Source of the DNA: a virus
Strand: one strand, 5' to 3'
Length of the DNA stretch: 24,682 nt
Virus record (IMG/VR): IMGVR_UViG_3300035698_010881
Coordinates: 1-24,682 of that record
Shown here: piece by piece, positions 21,801 to 24,682 of the stretch
Position numbering within the stretch: the first letter of the stretch is position 1
Layout of the letters: every line of letters starts with the position of its first letter
Translations under genes and position numbers: made by a program
The notes under the pieces: generated by a model
Told to the model about the DNA's origin: nothing
What the model saw: only the letters and a program-made list of their open reading frames with translations
Databases searched by the model: none

Positions 21801-24682
21801 GCTCGCCCCTTGTCAAGCGTCTCGCGGAGGATCGCGGCAATTTCGTCTAGTTCCGCGGTCTCTTGCGGTCGCGGACCCTCTGGGTCCTCCATGCGGTCAA
21901 TGAAGTCAACAATCTCCGCCTCTGGCATGAAGCGAAAGAGCTTCGAGAATCCATGCAGCTTCGCCCTCACTACTTCGTCCAATTGAGCGGCCTCGGCCAT
22001 TCGCCGGCGGCGGATCAGATCGGCGATCTTGCCGTATACCCTCTTTGCGGGCGAAATGATTTCCATCACACTATCGGCTATTTCAGCGATAGTGGCCTTG
22101 GCCGCCGCGGCTCGCGTAGTGACTTCGGCAGGGGGCTCCGGCCCGTTGCCGTCCTCGTCCCGCTTGAAACTATCGCCCTCGGCGATAGCCGCCATTGCTC
22201 CACCTGTGGCACCGGTGCTGGGGGTGGAGGGGGGCTTGTCGGCCTCGCCAAACGTATGGTCAGGAGCCTTCTTGTTTCGCTCGCGCAACTCTTCGTTGAC
22301 CGCGGCTTGGGCCGCGGAGGGCTTCGCTACTTTGCGGCCCTTCTTCTTGGGCTTAGGAGCTGATTCCACCGCTTTAGACGATGTGTCCGGCTTGGCCTCC
22401 GGCTTCAAGTCCGGATAGTCGGCCAGGACGCGATCATCGACATCCTCACCCTTCTCGACTGCCCGCCGCACGGCCTCGCGATGAAACTCTTCGTAATCAG
22501 CAAACGGTGCAGCCTTAGTCCCCGACTCTTCCGACTGGCCGAGGAACCGCCTATTGGCCCGCTGTAGTTCTATCCACTCGGCTTGTGTAACTTCGTCAGC
22601 CTCGAATCCCTTGGCCTCGAATTCGTCCAGAGTTATCTTCCCTGCGATCGTGGTCGTAGGCTCGTGGGCGGGCTTCGCCCCCGCCTTCTTTCCCATTAGG
22701 AACCTAGCGTAGTCATATCCAGTTTTACCGAGGTCGAAGCCGTTGACCCTATAGACCTTTTTAGTCCCGGCATCGTCAATCTTCTTCTGGTGGGCATCCT
22801 GTTCCGCCTGAGTGGCCCGATGACTCTGCATCGGCGTCATCGGCTTGATTTTGGCTTCGTCAAAAACACCCAGATACACATCGCCATCGGCCACCATCTC
22901 GCGAATATGATCCTTTCTGGTTCTGACTTCCCCGCCGCTGAGTGTAAGGGTCTTATTGAGTGCCTTTTTCGCCCGCCCCCGCTGTAGGGCTGTTTTGTCT
23001 TCGGCGAACCCGTCGATATCGTCGGCGACTGCCTGCTTCTCCGCTTCCTTTTCCGCCTTCTCGGCAGTCGCCTTGCCCTGCTTGGCTTGGAATTTTGCGT
23101 TGGCCCGCTCGATCTTCGCGGCCTCGGCGATATGAGTCTCCGCCTCCTCACGGCTATTGAAGATTAAATCCCCAAATCCACTAGGCTTCTCGCCGCGGAT
23201 GGAAACCTTGTCGCCGAGCGGATAGATATCGCCTTGCTTCACCTTCCGCCCCTTACTTTTCGGCTTCGCTTCGGGTGTCACAGCGGCAGGGGCCTTTTTT
23301 GTGACCGGTACTTCCGTTTCCTTCAACTCGCCCACGGGTGGAGTAGGGGCGACTGGAGCGGGTTTTAAGGGGGCCACCAACTCCGATACTCCTCCTGGGA
23401 TCAGCCTGTCAATAAAAGCGCGTATTTTGTCGAATAGGGTATTGATCCCGGTAACATCGCGCTGTCGGCGGTATGCGTCTGCTGCCTTCTCTTCTGACCC
23501 ATATCTCTTTATAAGTTTGGCAAACTCGCCACTGCTCAGGGATGCCCTTGCCAAGAAGTGAAAATGCTCATGTGCAATTGAATCAGCGCCGGGCGCAAGT
23601 TCCATAAGGAACTGATTATTCCCAAGGTCTGACAGTTTCCCAGCCGCCGATAATCGCCCCTCTTCTGCGTACTTGAGAAGTTTCTTGATCGGAATACCAG
23701 TGTCCTTTGCGACTTTCTTGATATCGAAAGTTATAGCCGCCTGATTCGCCGCCACATATACCGTCTGACCAGCGGGAAGTTTGACTGAAAGGGCGTCGGT
23801 TTCGCCATCTATAAGCTTTATCCGAACCGGTTTGATTACAGCGGCGGGGCCGAATATCTCCCCAGCCAGACGCTTAACATTTTCATCCACCCGCACGCTG
23901 ACTGTCTCTGCAACGACTTCAGCAGGTGCTTCTTCCGCTACAGGCTCCGTAGATGCCTGTTCTTGAGGTGCTACGGCCTCTGGTTCGGCCTCAACCGGCT
24001 TTGCCTTCCGTCCGCTCCTCTTCGCCTTGGCGACATCCTTACCAATTTCCAGCCTTGTTCGCCCCTCGGTCGGAATCCCGAAGCTCTTGGCGGCTCGGTG
24101 CAGCGTATCGAGGTCTGCTTGGGCCTCGAACTCCGTGAGTACTCGGTCCGCGAAGCTGGACTTGCCTTTAATACTGGTAATTGTGCGGCGTATGGCTTCG
24201 ATAATCTTGGTAAATAGAGTCGGATTTGCCTTCTGCAAACGAGCACGGGCTTCCGGGCTTCGCATAACTTCGCCGATCAATAGTGCGACGGCTTCCCGAT
24301 TCAACCCGGCGGAATCCTTTTCGAGAGCAGCCCTGTATTCCGGCGTGGACCTGTCGAGTGTCCGCTGGCGGGCATCGGCCAGATCGGAGTCGTCAGCATG
24401 CTCTTCAAGCAGCGTGTCCATGCCGGTCGCGTGAGCAGCTTCATGACCAACAGTTTCCCAAATCAGATCGGTGGACAGCCCGGACCGCACAAAAGCCGTG
24501 TTCTCGCTTCTCCGACCTTGGAACGTCTCATCGCTCGTTTCCACAAACACCACATTAACATCGTGTTCTGCGGCGAAGTCAGCGGCCTGTTGTTCGTCTT
24601 CTGATTTCGGCCCTACATCCTTCGCGTCAGGGATTTCTCGCTGTAGCGTTTCGATAGGCTTGGGCTCCGCTTCTACAGGGGC
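18806..24682 (-). CDS. Giant polyvalent phage protein with three HExxH motifs (5' partial)
   Basis: The frame is open from the window edge (24682) to the stop at 18806, giving 1,958 visible residues; the true start is outside. HExxH zinc metalloprotease motifs occur at HEAAH (80-84; bases 24431-24445), HEHFH (371-375; 23558-23572) and HEIGH (1149-1153; 21224-21238), each in its own fold context. Between them are long Lys/Ala/Glu/Pro-rich linkers and coiled-coil-like charged segments. The C-terminal 600 residues contain hydrophobic helices (for example SMSLVELL-type and AFGAAISYALQGMALQYFL) and a basic end. Large multi-domain proteins of this kind, with peptidases and LPD-type domains, are known as polyvalent proteins injected with phage DNA. 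The function of each part is not provable here. Confidence 0.8.
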   Translation of the reverse strand, partial: APVEAEPKPIETLQREIPDAKDVGPKSEDEQQAADFAAEHDVNVVFVETSDETFQGRRSENTAFVRSGLSTDLIWETVGHEAAHATGMDTLLEEHADDSDLADARQRTLDRSTPEYRAALEKDSAGLNREAVALLIGEVMRSPEARARLQKANPTLFTKIIEAIRRTITSIKGKSSFADRVLTEFEAQADLDTLHRAAKSFGIPTEGRTRLEIGKDVAKAKRSGRKAKPVEAEPEAVAPQEQASTEPVAEEAPAEVVAETVSVRVDENVKRLAGEIFGPAAVIKPVRIKLIDGETDALSVKLPAGQTVYVAANQAAITFDIKKVAKDTGIPIKKLLKYAEEGRLSAAGKLSDLGNNQFLMELAPGADSIAHEHFHFLARASLSSGEFAKLIKRYGSEEKAADAYRRQRDVTGINTLFDKIRAFIDRLIPGGVSELVAPLKPAPVAPTPPVGELKETEVPVTKKAPAAVTPEAKPKSKGRKVKQGDIYPLGDKVSIRGEKPSGFGDLIFNSREEAETHIAEAAKIERANAKFQAKQGKATAEKAEKEAEKQAVADDIDGFAEDKTALQRGRAKKALNKTLTLSGGEVRTRKDHIREMVADGDVYLGVFDEAKIKPMTPMQSHRATQAEQDAHQKKIDDAGTKKVYRVNGFDLGKTGYDYARFLMGKKAGAKPAHEPTTTIAGKITLDEFEAKGFEADEVTQAEWIELQRANRRFLGQSEESGTKAAPFADYEEFHREAVRRAVEKGEDVDDRVLADYPDLKPEAKPDTSSKAVESAPKPKKKGRKVAKPSAAQAAVNEELRERNKKAPDHTFGEADKPPSTPSTGATGGAMAAIAEGDSFKRDEDGNGPEPPAEVTTRAAAAKATIAEIADSVMEIISPAKRVYGKIADLIRRRRMAEAAQLDEVVRAKLHGFSKLFRFMPEAEIVDFIDRMEDPEGPRPQETAELDEIAAILRETLDKGRARVQKFGVLEEYIENYFPHLFKNLKKAKNVISGLLSKRSLVPKGFLQKRKYLTLTEGLDAGLELAHYNPVEMVILRLHEMHKYVAGKNFIQDLKEFGLAVFVPSDMEADYKRQGWEFVEIPDLIVRATPTFSMKEAYDKLLVDQLLGVATKMGVSYKRMAKMRGRRWGESGPGKRIKTLFAGPESVIAHEIGHQIGDRYGLYDFMLHSAHTIGRVFESGKKEGQPVKADRTANRAAIRKEFRALADLRIEGQAEVSESHRKYLREEAEKEAVILEAWLAAPKKMAEVAPKITAVWKDFLANNEAVAPLLNLDRSVVLGTSAQTVTLKGVHEIGKWAVPAEAATIINRHLSPGLGSSKNIIIRNVYEGLRRLRNLTLQISHGLSAFHGVNVGGDATNSLAALGMQKISRGDVAGGGKLLAEAPVAWKTVYSLGKKVEAAMRTELEEIADPIMRSIIEAALDAGARASMDAAYRNNAAANLVQAFRNVRFGGVGTKIAGAAAAPVHAAMSLVELLSVPIMKWEVPRLKLGVFYYMASDIYEQANKRGWDDFRIRSEMAEAWDDVENRMGQLNYDNLNWDRTTKEIVMLAFRAPGWTLGSIREFGGGAYDAATFWTRFGKDKDIITSKMAYAFGAAISYALQGMALQYFLSGEPPKEMRDLYFPRTGRKNSDGSDERLSMPHYSKDIVAWLRDPIKTLQHKLNPVWGTATDIFWSNEDYFGRQIREGDTAEQVKQGITYFVNNMFTPFSVRNAFKLHENGETIPIAALIGATGVSPAPAYITRSPAQSLMINYLRGRGGRRHISQADAEMSDRRRQLVRDLRSGKKVTADRWEGFTSRQRTGIKRDAKQTSFQVSFRKLSFNEAVNVFTVASRNERKQVWDRLLKKRIDAPQPDDDVLAIYYELKLTQAQVDNQVAADIRIIRNAAYRLTEEDVPKLRQQELLDAMRSNKQYEDDFRFVAAAFNDRWRFTLKGKRSGRKVGTPAWKKRLGRLRIAFNQAGN

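Noticed and set aside
1-24682. CRISPR array
   Set aside because: No regularly spaced repeats with unique spacers were seen. The Cas4-like gene sits in a recombination operon with no other cas genes.

Overview
The window reads as part of the genome of a tailed bacteriophage or prophage with moderately high GC and very tight gene packing (ATGA start/stop overlaps, Shine-Dalgarno sites of the AGGAG type). The host cannot be named from the sequence. No terminase, capsid or tail gene is visible, so this is the replication/recombination end of the genome plus the end of what is probably the virion-protein block.

Layout: (1) Positions 1-3250, plus strand: seven or eight small accessory genes, mostly unrecognised, with short leader repeats, hairpins and a 19-bp perfect inverted repeat bracketing one gene. 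This block ends with a small serine recombinase and a hairpin terminator at about 3267. (2) Positions 3300-18745, minus strand: one long leftward operon. A promoter at 18752-18780 would start transcription at or next to the first ATG, giving a leaderless message. In transcription order it encodes a small protein, a Tat-signal exported protein, a Sak4-like RecA-fold ATPase, a hypothetical protein, a DUF669 (SSB-like) protein, a zinc ribbon, a hypothetical protein, a structured tRNA-like RNA, a small membrane protein, a Cas4-like exonuclease, two small basic proteins, a second PD-(D/E)XK nuclease, an SF2 helicase, a zinc ribbon, a primase-polymerase fused to a DUF3987 ATPase, a DNA methyltransferase, a Lar-like zinc protein, an HD-like hydrolase, a RusA-like resolvase, a DUF4406/DUF5664 nucleotide-metabolism fusion, a small HTH-like protein, a metallophosphoesterase, a small protein and a sigma-70 family factor. 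(3) Positions 18806-24682, minus strand: the C-terminal 1,958 residues of a giant protein whose start lies outside the window. It has three separate HExxH metalloprotease motifs and low-complexity linkers, and looks like an injected polyvalent phage protein.

How the genes may work together: the Sak4-like ATPase, DUF669 protein and Cas4-like nuclease form a plausible single-strand annealing module. The SF2 helicase and PrimPol-DUF3987 protein would start and drive replication, and RusA would resolve branched intermediates. The methyltransferase and Lar-like protein may protect the DNA from restriction. The HD-like, DUF4406/DUF5664 and phosphoesterase proteins suggest nucleotide-pool or cap metabolism. 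The sigma factor, last in the operon, may redirect host RNA polymerase to later promoters.

The most unusual items are the anticodon-less tRNA-like RNA inside a closed two-arm structure (15391-15530), the perfect inverted repeat around the gene at 606-1040, the giant protein with three HExxH motifs, and the leaderless promoter.
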